9,539 nucleotides of DNA, from NCBI GenBank assembly GCA_947505885.1, contig CANNMN010000037.1, positions 1-9,539 on the forward strand, given 5' to 3'. The stretch's first letter is position 1. Each line of letters begins with the position of its first letter. The DNA comes from Rickettsiales bacterium (GTDB taxonomy: Bacteria > Pseudomonadota > Alphaproteobacteria > Rickettsiales > UBA1997). Shown here one piece after another: positions 1 to 7,195 of this stretch. The translations under genes and the position numbers were made by a program. A model generated the notes under the pieces. The model searched no databases and was not told the origin of the DNA. It worked only from the letters and a program-made list of their open reading frames with translations.

Positions 1-1
1 G

Positions 2-2029
2 AGCCAGAAATACCAAACCATCTCGCCGGATTCACAAAAAATTTCTCAGGCTTCTTTCGTTGATTTGTACAATAAAAAATTAGTCGAAAAAAAATTCGAA
101 CCAGTTTTCTGGGACATCTCCGACCGCACAGCTCTAGCACAAGCAGATTTGATCGATAAGGAAGTTGAAGGCGTAATGAATTATGTTTTATTCGGAATCG
201 AAGGTTCGGAAGAAACAATTGAAATCATGACGACGCGTCCTGAACTTCTGCCAGCCTGCGTTGCGGTAATGGTTCATCCAGAAGACGAACGCTATAAAAA
301 ATTCCACGGCAAAAATGCCATCACTCCACTTTTTGGCGTAAAAGTAGAAATCATCGCCGATGATTTAGTTCAGCTCGACAAGGGAACTGGCGCGGTCATG
401 TGCTGTACGTTTGGTGACGAGACGGATATTCGTTGGTGGAAGAAGCATCAACTCGATTTAAAAGTTATTATCGGCAAAGACGGAAAAATTGAAGGAATCT
501 CACTTAAGCAATTCAAAGAAAAAGTAATTGAAGATCTCAAAGCAAAAAATCTTTTGCTTAAACAAGAATCAATTAAGCGCGCCGTTAAATGCGCCGAGCG
601 TTCTGGCGTGCCGATCGAGATTCTAGTTGTGCCACAATGGTTCATTAAAATTCTCGACAAAAAAGATTTGCTCAAGGCCAAGGCCGCCGAGTGCAATTGG
701 TTTCCAGAATATATGAAAGTTCGCATCGATCAGTGGATTGATGGCTTGCAATGGGATTGGTGCATTTCGCGCCAGCGCTTTTTTGGCGTGGCATTTCCGG
801 TTTGGTATTCGAAGCGGGTAGGGGAAGAAGGAAAAATTTTGGTTGCTGATGTTGATCAACTTCCTTGCGATCCAAATATTGATTTGCCTCGTGGTTACTT
901 ACGTGAAGAGGTTACGGCTGAAACCGACATCATGGATACTTGGATGACATCTTCAGTATCTCCGCAACTTTCTTCACAGGGAGTTTCAGGCGAAATTTCT
1001 TTCGACAAAGAGCGTCACGAAAAACTTTTTCCGGCGGATCTGCGTCCTCAGGCGCACGAAATTATTCGCACTTGGGCATTCTACACTTTGGTAAAATCTA
1101 CTCTGCACCAAAATTCCGTTCCATGGAAAAACCTGATGATCTCAGGCTGGTGCTTGTCTGCCGACAAAACCAAAATGAGTAAATCGAAAGGAAACGTGGT
1201 TACGCCGACAGCTTTAATCGAAGAGAAAGGTTCAGACATTGTGCGTTACTGGGCGTCCACCTCACATCTCGGCGCAGACACCGCTTACTTAGAAGATATT
1301 TTTAAAATCGGACAAAAATTAATTACCAAACTTTTCAACGCGGCGAAATTTGCTTCGATGAATTTTGAGTTGCTGCAAGCTGATGCAAAAGTTACTGAAG
1401 CCTCAGATATCTGGGTTCTCAGCCGTTTAGAACAAGTCGTAAAGCGTGCGACAGAAGAGTTTAGTAAATTCGAATATGCGCGCGCGCGTGAAGCGATTGA
1501 GGAATTTTTCTGGAGAGATTTTTGTGATAATTATCTCGAAATCTGCAAGGTTCGTTCTTATGGATTATCAGCGGAAAAGCTTGCTGGCATTGAATTTAGC
1601 GACGCTCAGAAAAATGAAATTCTCGCCAAACAACAAAGTTCAATTCTAACCTTACGCATTTGCTTAAATACTCTTCTCAAACTTTTTGCGCCTTTCATTC
1701 CGCATATTTGCGACGAAATTTATTCGACAATTTTTTCAGAAGAATTTGAAGAAATTGGCTCGATTAATGCGCGTGGAAATTGGCCAAAAATTGATCAGAA
1801 ATTTTTTGATCAGAAATTATTTGAAATGGGTGAGGCTGCTCTAGAAGTGATTTTTGAAGTGCGCAAATTCAAATCAGAAAAAAATATTTCGATGAAAACT
1901 ACGGTGAAAAAACTTGTGGTTAATTCACAAAAAGATCTTTTAGAAATCTCTGAAGATTTGAAGAATGTTTGTAACGCGGAAGAATTAGAATTTGTAAAAG
2001 TTGGGCAGTTAGTTGAGGTAGTTCTTTAA
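2..2029 (+). CDS. valS: Valyl-tRNA synthetase, archaeal-like type, 5' end missing
   Basis: Cytoplasmic class I enzyme that charges tRNA-Val with valine and hydrolyses mischarged Thr-tRNA-Val. The frame is open to the window edge (codons begin at base 2), so 675 C-terminal residues are visible. By comparison with Rickettsia-type enzymes of a little over 800 residues, roughly 130-140 are missing, including the HIGH motif. The CP1 editing domain is visible (TTRPELLPACVAV, then GTGAVMCCTFGDETD), followed by the class I segments WCISRQRFFGVAFPVWY and DIMDTWMTSS and the KMSKS loop at 1172-1186. The C-terminal third is the helical anticodon-binding domain. The CTFGDETD form of the editing motif and the absence of the long C-terminal coiled coil of ordinary bacterial ValRS fit the archaeal-like subgroup. 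The TTG at base 65 is an internal codon, not a start. The stop is TAA. Identity is certain; the evolutionary type is a judgement from motifs. Confidence 0.97.
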   Translation, partial: SQKYQTISPDSQKISQASFVDLYNKKLVEKKFEPVFWDISDRTALAQADLIDKEVEGVMNYVLFGIEGSEETIEIMTTRPELLPACVAVMVHPEDERYKKFHGKNAITPLFGVKVEIIADDLVQLDKGTGAVMCCTFGDETDIRWWKKHQLDLKVIIGKDGKIEGISLKQFKEKVIEDLKAKNLLLKQESIKRAVKCAERSGVPIEILVVPQWFIKILDKKDLLKAKAAECNWFPEYMKVRIDQWIDGLQWDWCISRQRFFGVAFPVWYSKRVGEEGKILVADVDQLPCDPNIDLPRGYLREEVTAETDIMDTWMTSSVSPQLSSQGVSGEISFDKERHEKLFPADLRPQAHEIIRTWAFYTLVKSTLHQNSVPWKNLMISGWCLSADKTKMSKSKGNVVTPTALIEEKGSDIVRYWASTSHLGADTAYLEDIFKIGQKLITKLFNAAKFASMNFELLQADAKVTEASDIWVLSRLEQVVKRATEEFSKFEYARAREAIEEFFWRDFCDNYLEICKVRSYGLSAEKLAGIEFSDAQKNEILAKQQSSILTLRICLNTLLKLFAPFIPHICDEIYSTIFSEEFEEIGSINARGNWPKIDQKFFDQKLFEMGEAALEVIFEVRKFKSEKNISMKTTVKKLVVNSQKDLLEISEDLKNVCNAEELEFVKVGQLVEVVL

Positions 2030-2101
2030 ATCTCAGTTTTTTACTTCTTGAATCCGCTCTTCGTTTAATTTTTTATTACCAATTAAAATCACCTTAAATT
2101 T

Positions 2102-2734
2102 ATGTACACACTTTACTACACTCCAGGTGCTTGCTCTCTAGCTATTCATGCCGTCTTAAATGAAGTTGGCGCTGAGTTTAAAATTGAGAATGTTGCAGTT
2201 CCAAACGGCCAACCAAGATCACCAGAATTTTTAAAAATTAATCCGCGTGGTTCGGTTCCGGTTTTAAAAATTGATGATTTCGTTATGCGTGAAGGTGCGG
2301 CGATTTTGACTTATTTACTTGAAACTCACAAAAGCCCATTACTTCCAGAGTCTGGATTGGAGCGTGCCGCAGCACTTGAGTGGCTGTGTTTTGCTAACTC
2401 AACATTGCATCCAGCTTACGCACGTTGTTTTTTTCAGCATCGTGTTTTAGGTGATGAGGCAAAAGATAATCCTCTTTACAAACCAGCTATCGCTCAAATT
2501 CAAAAACATTGGGATGAGATTGAAGAGCATTTACAAACCAGGGATTACTTGTGCGGCAAGGATTGCACAGTTGCGGATATTTTAATTACCGTGATCGCAA
2601 ATTGGTCGCTGATGATGAAGGAAACGATTAATTTTGGCTCAAGAACAAAGGCTTTTTTTACTCGCGTAATTTCTCGCCCATCTTTCCAAAAGGCTTTAGC
2701 AGCGGAACAAGTTACTTATAAAGTTAACCTTTAA
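2102..2734 (+). CDS. Glutathione S-transferase family protein (beta-class-like)
   Basis: Predicted soluble cytoplasmic enzyme of 210 residues that conjugates glutathione to electrophiles or acts as a thiol transferase or peroxidase. The N-terminal thioredoxin-like domain (about 1-80) opens with YYTPGACSLAIH. This matches the beta-class pattern PGACSL, whose cysteine (Cys11 here) contacts glutathione, and the domain also has the expected Val-Pro of GSVPVLKIDD and the REGAAIL glutathione-contact segment. The all-helical C-terminal domain carries the family's core motif CTVADILITV around residues 156-165. Length is normal (about 200-210). It lies 72 bases after valS and 12 bases before the yceI-like gene, so it is probably cotranscribed with the latter. 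The start has no Shine-Dalgarno, only an A+T-rich leader. The natural substrate cannot be read from the sequence. Confidence 0.93.
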   Translation: MYTLYYTPGACSLAIHAVLNEVGAEFKIENVAVPNGQPRSPEFLKINPRGSVPVLKIDDFVMREGAAILTYLLETHKSPLLPESGLERAAALEWLCFANSTLHPAYARCFFQHRVLGDEAKDNPLYKPAIAQIQKHWDEIEEHLQTRDYLCGKDCTVADILITVIANWSLMMKETINFGSRTKAFFTRVISRPSFQKALAAEQVTYKVNL

Positions 2735-2746
2735 TTTTTTTTAAAA

Positions 2747-3325
2747 ATGCACAAATCGAAATTATTTTCGGCGGTAATTTTTACCGCTTTTTTTGTCAGT
2801 CAATCTGTCTTAGCAGAGCCTGTAAAATACCAGCTTGAATCGAGTCACGCCTTTGTTTCTTGGACAGCGAACCATTTCGGATTTTCGGATCAAATGGGAA
2901 AATTTCCAGATGTTACTGGTGAGATAATTTTTGACGAAAAGAAAATGTCAGAATCTTCGGTTGATGCGACGATCAAAATCGATAGCTTGGTTACAGGCTC
3001 TGAGAAATTTGACGCGCATTTAAAAAGCGCAGATTTCTTTGATGTGAAAAAATTTCCGACCGCAAGATTTGTCAGCAAAAAAGTTACCGCGGCTGGTAAA
3101 AATAAAGCTAAGGTTGAGGGCGATCTTACTTTACACGGCGTTACAAAGTCGGTGGTTCTAGATGTGAAAATCAATAAAAAAGGCACCAGTATTGTAACTC
3201 AAAAAGAGACCGTAGGATTTTCTGCAACTGCGCAAATCAAGCGTTCTGAGTTTGGTATTGATTACGCCGCACCTGGAGTTTCGGATGAAGTTAAGTTAGC
3301 GATTGAAGTCGAAGCGAATAAATAA
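2747..3325 (+). CDS. YceI-family periplasmic lipocalin-like protein
   Basis: 192-residue exported protein. Residues 1-23 are a classical signal peptide: basic MHKSK, a hydrophobic core, and a cleavage motif SVLA before Glu24. The mature part is a single YceI domain, a beta barrel that in characterised members binds polyisoprenoid molecules. Family landmarks are the opening YQLESSHAFVSW, the segment SEKFDAHLKSADFFDV followed by FPTARF, the DLTLHGVTKSV motif near the middle, and the closing GFSATAQIKRSEFGIDY. Length matches the family. It starts 12 bases after the gst stop with no Shine-Dalgarno, so translation may depend on its A+T-rich leader or on coupling. Members are often stress- or base-induced in other bacteria; the ligand here (quinone, polyprenoid or other) is unknown. 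Confidence 0.93.
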   Translation: MHKSKLFSAVIFTAFFVSQSVLAEPVKYQLESSHAFVSWTANHFGFSDQMGKFPDVTGEIIFDEKKMSESSVDATIKIDSLVTGSEKFDAHLKSADFFDVKKFPTARFVSKKVTAAGKNKAKVEGDLTLHGVTKSVVLDVKINKKGTSIVTQKETVGFSATAQIKRSEFGIDYAAPGVSDEVKLAIEVEANK

Positions 3326-3482
3326 ATTCCTGTAAAAAAGAGTTTTTATTTCTAAGGATTCCATCACGCCTTAGAGAATTATTCGACGGTTTTTTAGTTA
3401 AAAAACTTCTTTGCCACCAGGGTTGTCTTTCCAGACTCAATAAAAAAATGGCCATTTAAGATTTCTTCTTCCTTTGCAGATA

Positions 3483-3509
3483 GAGCTTCAGCTTTGCAGC
3501 TCGATTTTT
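3483..3509 (+). terminator. Possible rho-independent terminator after yceI-like gene
   Basis: GAGCT pairs with AGCTC. After one T/C mismatch the stem continues with CA/TG, leaving a four-base loop. The hairpin is followed by GATTTTT. The stem is short and lies about 160 bases past the stop codon, so this is only a candidate. Confidence 0.35.
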
Positions 3510-3510
3510 G

Positions 3511-3545
3511 AACCCTGACGAGAGAATATTTTTATAAGGGTTTTT
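3511..3545 (+). terminator. Second possible terminator hairpin, plus direction
   Basis: AACCCT (3511-3516) and AGGGTT (3537-3542) form a six-pair stem around a 20-base A+T-rich loop, and the right arm runs into TTT. On the opposite strand no T tract follows, so plus-strand termination is the better reading. The large loop makes it weak. Confidence 0.3.
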
Positions 3546-3593
3546 AATGATTATGAGATAATTTTTAGAAGCGCTATTTAGTAATAAGCCTTT

Positions 3594-4364
3594 CTAAATC
3601 TTTCCTTCACTAGGACTTGACGCCGACGCAAACTTCTTTCTCTCCATTCTACCTGCCAAATAAGCAGCTCTTCCAGCTTCAATTGCTAGCTTCATTGCGT
3701 GCGCCATTAAAATTGGATTTTTAGCTTTGGCGATTGCGGTGTTCATTAACACGCCGTCGCAGCCCAATTCCATCGCGATTGCTGCGTCGGATGCGGTGCC
3801 AACTCCGGCATCAACCAACACAGGAACTTTTGATTGTTCGATGATGAATTCGATGTTTAATCTATTTTGAATTCCTAAGCCAGAACCGATTGGGGCCGCT
3901 AGAGGCATAATGGCACAGCAGCCAATTTCTTCTAATTCTCTGGCTACAATTGGATCGTCAGAGGTGTAAACCATTACGTCAAAGCCATCTTTGATTAATA
4001 ATTCGGCGGCTTTGATGGTTTCGATTACTTTGGGGTAGAGAGTTTTTTCATCGGCGAGAACCTCGAGTTTAACTAAATTCCAACCACCAGCAGCGCGGGC
4101 TAGGCGCAGGGTGCGAACGGCATCATCAGCTGTGAAACAGCCAGCAGTGTTGGGGAGGTAGGTATATTTTTTTGGGTCGAGAAAATCTTGCAGCATTGGT
4201 TCACCTTTTTTCTCGATATTGACGCGACGGACGGCGACGGTAACGATTTCAGCGCCGGAGGCAGTGATGGCATCTTTTGTTTCTTGGAAATCTTTATATT
4301 TGCCGGTGCCAACAAGAAGGCGGGAATTGAAGGTGAGGTTGGCAATTTTGAATGAGTCGGTCAT
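3594..4364 (-). CDS. thiG: Thiazole synthase ThiG
   Basis: 256-residue cytoplasmic TIM-barrel enzyme that makes the thiazole phosphate moiety of thiamine from 1-deoxy-D-xylulose 5-phosphate, dehydroglycine and the ThiS thiocarboxylate. Length equals that of typical ThiG. Visible family features are [10 protein letters not shown] near the N-terminus, PNTAGC at residues 71-76, the Schiff-base lysine in LVKLEVLAD (Lys99 here), [10 protein letters not shown], and the phosphate-binding [14 protein letters not shown]. The C-terminal [13 protein letters not shown] is also typical of full-length ThiG. The ATG at 4364 gives the normal N-terminus but has no Shine-Dalgarno at the usual distance; an AGGAG on the coding strand lies about 23 bases upstream. 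The gene follows cdsA after 110 bases containing a strong palindrome. Its usual partners (thiS, thiF, thiO or thiH) are not in the window. Stop is TAG. Confidence 0.97.
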   Translation of the reverse strand: MTDSFKIANLTFNSRLLVGTGKYKDFQETKDAITASGAEIVTVAVRRVNIEKKGEPMLQDFLDPKKYTYLPNTAGCFTADDAVRTLRLARAAGGWNLVKLEVLADEKTLYPKVIETIKAAELLIKDGFDVMVYTSDDPIVARELEEIGCCAIMPLAAPIGSGLGIQNRLNIEFIIEQSKVPVLVDAGVGTASDAAIAMELGCDGVLMNTAIAKAKNPILMAHAMKLAIEAGRAAYLAGRMERKKFASASSPSEGKI

Positions 4365-4388
4365 GTATTTTGAGTGAGATAGAATTTC

Positions 4389-4465
4389 TCCTGGATTGCC
4401 GCCTGCACAGGGATGTTCGACGAGTAGGGTGTAACCCTAATCTCTGTGCAGGCGGGGATCCAAGA
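4389..4465. repeat. Nested palindromic element between cdsA and thiG
   Basis: CCGCCTGCACAG (4399-4410) is exactly the reverse complement of CTGTGCAGGCGG (4444-4455). After a two-base interruption the stem resumes with TGGAT (4392-4396) against ATCCA (4458-4462). Inside the loop TAGGGT (4425-4430) pairs with ACCCTA (4434-4439) around GTA, so the whole unit can fold as a hairpin within a hairpin. It is more G+C-rich than its surroundings, and neither strand shows a T tract directly after the main stem, so it is not a standard terminator. The left arm, CTGGATTGCCGCCTGCACAG, resembles degenerate copies of dispersed bacterial palindromes of the form CTGGATTCCCGCCTGCGCGG. I therefore read it as a REP-like element; that resemblance is from memory. 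Confidence 0.7.
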
Positions 4466-4474
4466 AGGGAGGAT

Positions 4475-5200
4475 CTACATTCCGAATCTAGTCGGGAAAA
4501 CAGTGATCAAGAATAAAACTACTGGTGCAACGAGCATCATTCCATCCAAACGATCCAGCACTCCGCCATGTCCAGGAATTAAGCTGCCGCTGTCTTTAAC
4601 GCCGAACATTCTTTTGAATTTTGACTCAAGTAAGTCGCTGCCTTGCTCGAGTAGGGATAAAAACATACTCATCGTCACAAAAAATAAAATTCCGCCATTA
4701 GCGAACATGAACGAACTTAGTAATCCGATCAACATGCTTGCGATAACGCCACCAGCAAGACCGGACCAGGTTTTATTCGGACTGATATCTGGTACAATCT
4801 TTGGGCCACCCAAACTTCTTCCGGCAAAAAAAGCGAATATATCAGTCGCCCAAATTATGGCGAACATCCAGAATAAAATGTTCGAATCAATCATGCGGAT
4901 TTTTATGATGGAGTAAACGGGGATTAGGATATAGAAGAGCCCGATGGTGCGCCATTTAGTTTGATTTTCTTCGCGACGAATCATGTCGAGCCATTCAACC
5001 ATCATCATCATTGCGATCGCGATGCTGAGAAAAATGAAGAAATTTTCTGAGTAAAAAATGGCGTAGAGCGCAAGAGGAATCATGATCAATGAGCTGATCA
5101 CGCGTTGTTTTGTATTTTCGCGCGGCTCAAGGAAATGAACGTGAGAGATCAATTTATTTAGAATGCGCAGTGGAGTTTTTTTGAATTTACCGTTTACCAT
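4475..5200 (-). CDS. cdsA: Phosphatidate cytidylyltransferase (CDP-diglyceride synthase)
   Basis: 241-residue inner-membrane enzyme that converts phosphatidic acid and CTP to CDP-diacylglycerol, the precursor of all phospholipids. Several hydrophobic segments are visible (about residues 34-50, 54-70, 86-99, 107-126, 147-167, 170-184 and 221-234). The WATDIFAFFAGRSLGG and SPNKTWSG segments precede the C-terminal CDS signature at about 184-219 (QGSDLLESKFKR, VKDSG, IPGHGGVLDRLDG). One position, Gly-Asp in many homologues, is Ser-Asp here. I chose the ATG at 5200 because it has GAGAGGA just upstream and gives a normal N-terminus. A longer frame to 5302 would overlap uppS by 116 bases. The chosen start lies inside the end of uppS (14-base overlap), so the two genes are probably translationally linked. 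Stop is TAG. Confidence 0.95.
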   Translation of the reverse strand: MVNGKFKKTPLRILNKLISHVHFLEPRENTKQRVISSLIMIPLALYAIFYSENFFIFLSIAIAMMMMVEWLDMIRREENQTKWRTIGLFYILIPVYSIIKIRMIDSNILFWMFAIIWATDIFAFFAGRSLGGPKIVPDISPNKTWSGLAGGVIASMLIGLLSSFMFANGGILFFVTMSMFLSLLEQGSDLLESKFKRMFGVKDSGSLIPGHGGVLDRLDGMMLVAPVVLFLITVFPTRFGM

Positions 5201-5915
5201 ATTTCCTCTCTCTTTTGTTAAAACTTTGAATAGCGGTGAGCAGATTTTTTTTATCAAAATCTGGCCAGTAGGTTTCGGTGAAGTAGAGTTCGCTGTAAGC
5301 AATTTGCCACAATAAAAAATTACTCACACGCAAATCTCCCGCGGTTCTGATTAGTAAATCTGGGTCGGGAATTTCTGGGTGATAAAGATTTTTGCTAATT
5401 AATTCTTCGTTAATTTCTTTAGCGGGAATTTTTTGTTCAGTAATTTTTTTAACAGCGTCTACAAGTTCTTGCCTAGAGCCGTAAGAGAAGGCAACGTTTA
5501 GAGTGAGGGCTTTATTGTCTTTAGTAATTTCTTCGATTTCGATGATTTTTTTCTTAGTTGAGTCAGCAAGTTTCTGCAAATTTCCAGAAATTAAAATCTT
5601 AACACCTTGCTCAATCAGTGGCTTAGTTTCTTTTTCGAGATATTCTTCAAGCAGATTCATGAGATAATTCACTTCTTCTTGCGGGCGATCCCAATTTTCA
5701 GAAGAGAAGGCATAAATAGTAAGAAATTTTACGCCGAGCTCGATGCAATTTTCAGAAATTTTGCGAACATTTTCTGAGCCAGCTTTATGACCAATTTTTA
5801 TCGGAAGGTTTTTTTGTTTCGCCCATCTTGCATTACCATCCATGATGATCGCGATGTGTTGCGGAATTTTGAGATCGGTGATCTCCTCTTTGTTTTTTTT
5901 GCGAGAAAAAAACAT
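5187..5915 (-). CDS. uppS: Isoprenyl transferase (undecaprenyl diphosphate synthase)
   Basis: 242-residue cis-prenyltransferase that adds isopentenyl diphosphate units to farnesyl diphosphate to make the C55 lipid carrier for peptidoglycan and other wall polymers. It acts at the cytoplasmic face of the membrane. The catalytic motif HIAIIMDGNARWA places the metal-binding aspartate at residue 26, as in E. coli; many homologues have GNGRWA, so Ala replaces Gly. Other conserved segments are YAFSSENWDRP, LNVAFSYGSRQELVDA and, near the C-terminus, DLLIRTAGDLRVSNFLLWQ with ELYFTETYWPDF, all in the expected order. Its ATG overlaps the frr stop by one base (TAATG), with GAAGG just upstream, which favours termination-reinitiation. 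Length is normal. Confidence 0.97.
   Translation of the reverse strand: MFFSRKKNKEEITDLKIPQHIAIIMDGNARWAKQKNLPIKIGHKAGSENVRKISENCIELGVKFLTIYAFSSENWDRPQEEVNYLMNLLEEYLEKETKPLIEQGVKILISGNLQKLADSTKKKIIEIEEITKDNKALTLNVAFSYGSRQELVDAVKKITEQKIPAKEINEELISKNLYHPEIPDPDLLIRTAGDLRVSNFLLWQIAYSELYFTETYWPDFDKKNLLTAIQSFNKRERKYGKR
5201..5212 (-). promoter_or_regulatory. Shine-Dalgarno of cdsA
   Basis: The coding strand reads GAGAGAGGAAAT immediately before the ATG at 5200, with GAGG four bases upstream of the start. It is the clearest Shine-Dalgarno in the window and decides the cdsA start. It lies within the last codons of uppS. Confidence 0.75.
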
Positions 5916-6466
5916 TAAACCTTCATCAAATCCTTTTCTTTAACAACTACAGCTTCATCAGTTTTTTTCACGAATTCATCGGTGGTTTTTTGAATGATTT
6001 CAGTGAGAGAGTGAATTTGATCTTTGCCGACTTCTTTTTCATGTTTTTTAAAATCGTCGATAATGTCGCGGCGAATATTTCGCAGGGCGATTTTTTTATC
6101 CTCACCATATTTTTTGGCGAGTTTGGATAAATCGCGGCGGCGCTCTTCACTCAATTTTGGAATGGAGATGCGCATAGTTGTGCCGTCGATCATTGGGTTG
6201 AAACCAAGATTAGCATTGATGATTGCTTTTTCTGCTGCCTTTAAATTTTCACGATCCCAAATCTGAACAGCGAGCATTGTTGCTTCGGGAACTGATATTG
6301 AACCAATTTGAGTTATTGGCATTAATTGGCCGTAAACTTCAACACGAATAGTATCTAATAAATTTGGATGGGCGCGGCCGGTTGAAATTGAATCAAGATC
6401 ACGTTTGAGAGAAGTCATTGTGTCTTCCATTTTTTGACGCGCTTTTTCGACTAATTGGTTAAGCAT
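5915..6466 (-). CDS. frr: Ribosome recycling factor
   Basis: 183-residue cytoplasmic factor that, with EF-G, splits the post-termination ribosome from mRNA. The full RRF fold is present. The first long helix (MLNQLVEKARQKMEDTM) is followed by the STGRAHPNLLDTIRVEVYG segment, domain II (PITQIGSISVPEA through NPMIDGTTMRISIPKLSEERR) and the final helices (AKKYGEDKKIALRNIRRD). The length is very close to the usual 185. A longer frame begins at 6544, but its extra 26 residues are unlike RRF and would run through the end of pyrH. The ATG at 6466 comes one base after the pyrH stop (TAATATG), so I chose it. No Shine-Dalgarno is visible, and coupling to pyrH translation is likely. Confidence 0.96.
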   Translation of the reverse strand: MLNQLVEKARQKMEDTMTSLKRDLDSISTGRAHPNLLDTIRVEVYGQLMPITQIGSISVPEATMLAVQIWDRENLKAAEKAIINANLGFNPMIDGTTMRISIPKLSEERRRDLSKLAKKYGEDKKIALRNIRRDIIDDFKKHEKEVGKDQIHSLTEIIQKTTDEFVKKTDEAVVVKEKDLMKV

Positions 6467-6467
6467 A

Positions 6468-7190
6468 TTAATTGATGATTGTGAATTTTCCGGATCCTTG
6501 AACAACTTGTTGCAAGGCGTTTTCTTCTTTGATCGAGAAAACAATGATCGGAAGTTTATTATCTTTGGCGAGGGCTATTGCGGTTTGATCCATGACGCGA
6601 AGATCTTGTTTGATCACGTCGATATATTTTATTTTATCGTAGCGAATTGCGGTTTTATCAATTTTTGGATCGGCAGAATAAACACCATCAACTTGCGTTC
6701 CTTTGAAAATTCCATCACACCCCATTTCAACGGCGCGTAGAATTGCAGCAGTGTCGGTGGTGAAAAATGGATTTCCAGTTCCAGCAGAAAAAATTACGAT
6801 TCGGCCTTTTTCTAAGTGACGAGCGGCTCTTCTTTTTACGTAAGGTTCACAAACGCTATTCATGGTGATTGCCGAAAGCATGCGAGTTTCAATGCCATTT
6901 ATTTCAAGAGCGCTTTGAAGTGCCAGGCCGTTAATACAGGTGGCGAGCATGCCCATGTAATCTGCCGTCACTCTTTCCATTCCTTCTGCCGCTTGAGAAA
7001 CGCCGCGAAAAATATTTCCTCCGCCAACAACAACAGCAATTTCGCAGCCCAATTTGTGAGCGGAAATTATTTGGTGACAAATCTTTTTAATCGCTTGCGG
7101 ATCATGTCCGAAAGCCCGCTCGCCCATCAACGCCTCGCCAGAGACTTTAAAGAGAATTCTTTTAAATTTTAGAGCGGACTTGTCGGGCAT
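6468..7190 (-). CDS. pyrH: Uridylate kinase (UMP kinase)
   Basis: 240-residue cytoplasmic enzyme of the amino-acid-kinase fold that phosphorylates UMP to UDP with ATP. It supplies pyrimidine nucleotides for RNA and for UDP- and CTP-dependent envelope synthesis; the downstream cdsA uses CTP. Conserved features are KVSGEALMG (residues 15-23), the glycine-rich [11 protein letters not shown] (53-63), the UMP-contact Asp77 in [25 protein letters not shown] (135-149) and [13 protein letters not shown]. Length is typical of bacterial PyrH. It starts five bases after the tsf stop and ends one base before frr, as in alphaproteobacterial operons. There is no Shine-Dalgarno. Confidence 0.97.
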   Translation of the reverse strand: MPDKSALKFKRILFKVSGEALMGERAFGHDPQAIKKICHQIISAHKLGCEIAVVVGGGNIFRGVSQAAEGMERVTADYMGMLATCINGLALQSALEINGIETRMLSAITMNSVCEPYVKRRAARHLEKGRIVIFSAGTGNPFFTTDTAAILRAVEMGCDGIFKGTQVDGVYSADPKIDKTAIRYDKIKYIDVIKQDLRVMDQTAIALAKDNKLPIIVFSIKEENALQQVVQGSGKFTIIN

Positions 7191-7195
7191 AAAAT

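Larger units (their letters stand above)
3326..3593. other. Convergent spacer rich in short inverted repeats
   Basis: This 268-base stretch lies between the 3' ends of the yceI-like gene (plus) and thiG (minus). I find no convincing gene or tRNA. It contains several perfect inverted repeats: TCTAAGG/CCTTAGA (3351-3357 with 3369-3375), GTTTTTTA-GT-TAAAAAAC (3389-3406), the palindrome AAATGGCCATTT (3446-3457), GAGCT/AGCTC (3483-3502) and AACCCT/AGGGTT (3511-3542). The last two are annotated separately as possible terminators. The palindrome at 3446-3457 is followed on the minus strand by a run of T and might weakly terminate thiG transcription. Confidence 0.6.

Noticed and set aside
65..2029. 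TTG at base 65 as the start of valS
   Set aside because: The frame is open to the window edge, and the upstream residues continue the synthetase sequence, so the gene is cut by the window and this is an internal leucine.
2048..2076. Promoter for gst (TTGAAT, then TTTTAT)
   Set aside because: The -10 match is poor and the region is A+T-rich, so such matches are expected by chance.
4388..4392. AGGAG as the Shine-Dalgarno of thiG
   Set aside because: It lies about 23 bases before the ATG at 4364, too far for normal initiation, and belongs to the flank of the palindromic element.
4446..4916. Plus-strand ORF of 156 codons opposite cdsA
   Set aside because: It begins inside the palindromic element, is antisense to conserved cdsA codons and resembles no known protein. 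It is a frame shadow.
4475..5302. Longer cdsA starting at 5302
   Set aside because: It would overlap uppS by 116 bases, while the ATG at 5200 has a clear Shine-Dalgarno.
5915..6544. Longer frr starting at 6544
   Set aside because: The extra 26 residues overlap the end of pyrH and are unlike RRF. The ATG at 6466 gives the family length.
6816..7172. Plus-strand ORF of 118 codons opposite pyrH
   Set aside because: Entirely antisense to conserved UMP kinase sequence, with no family features.
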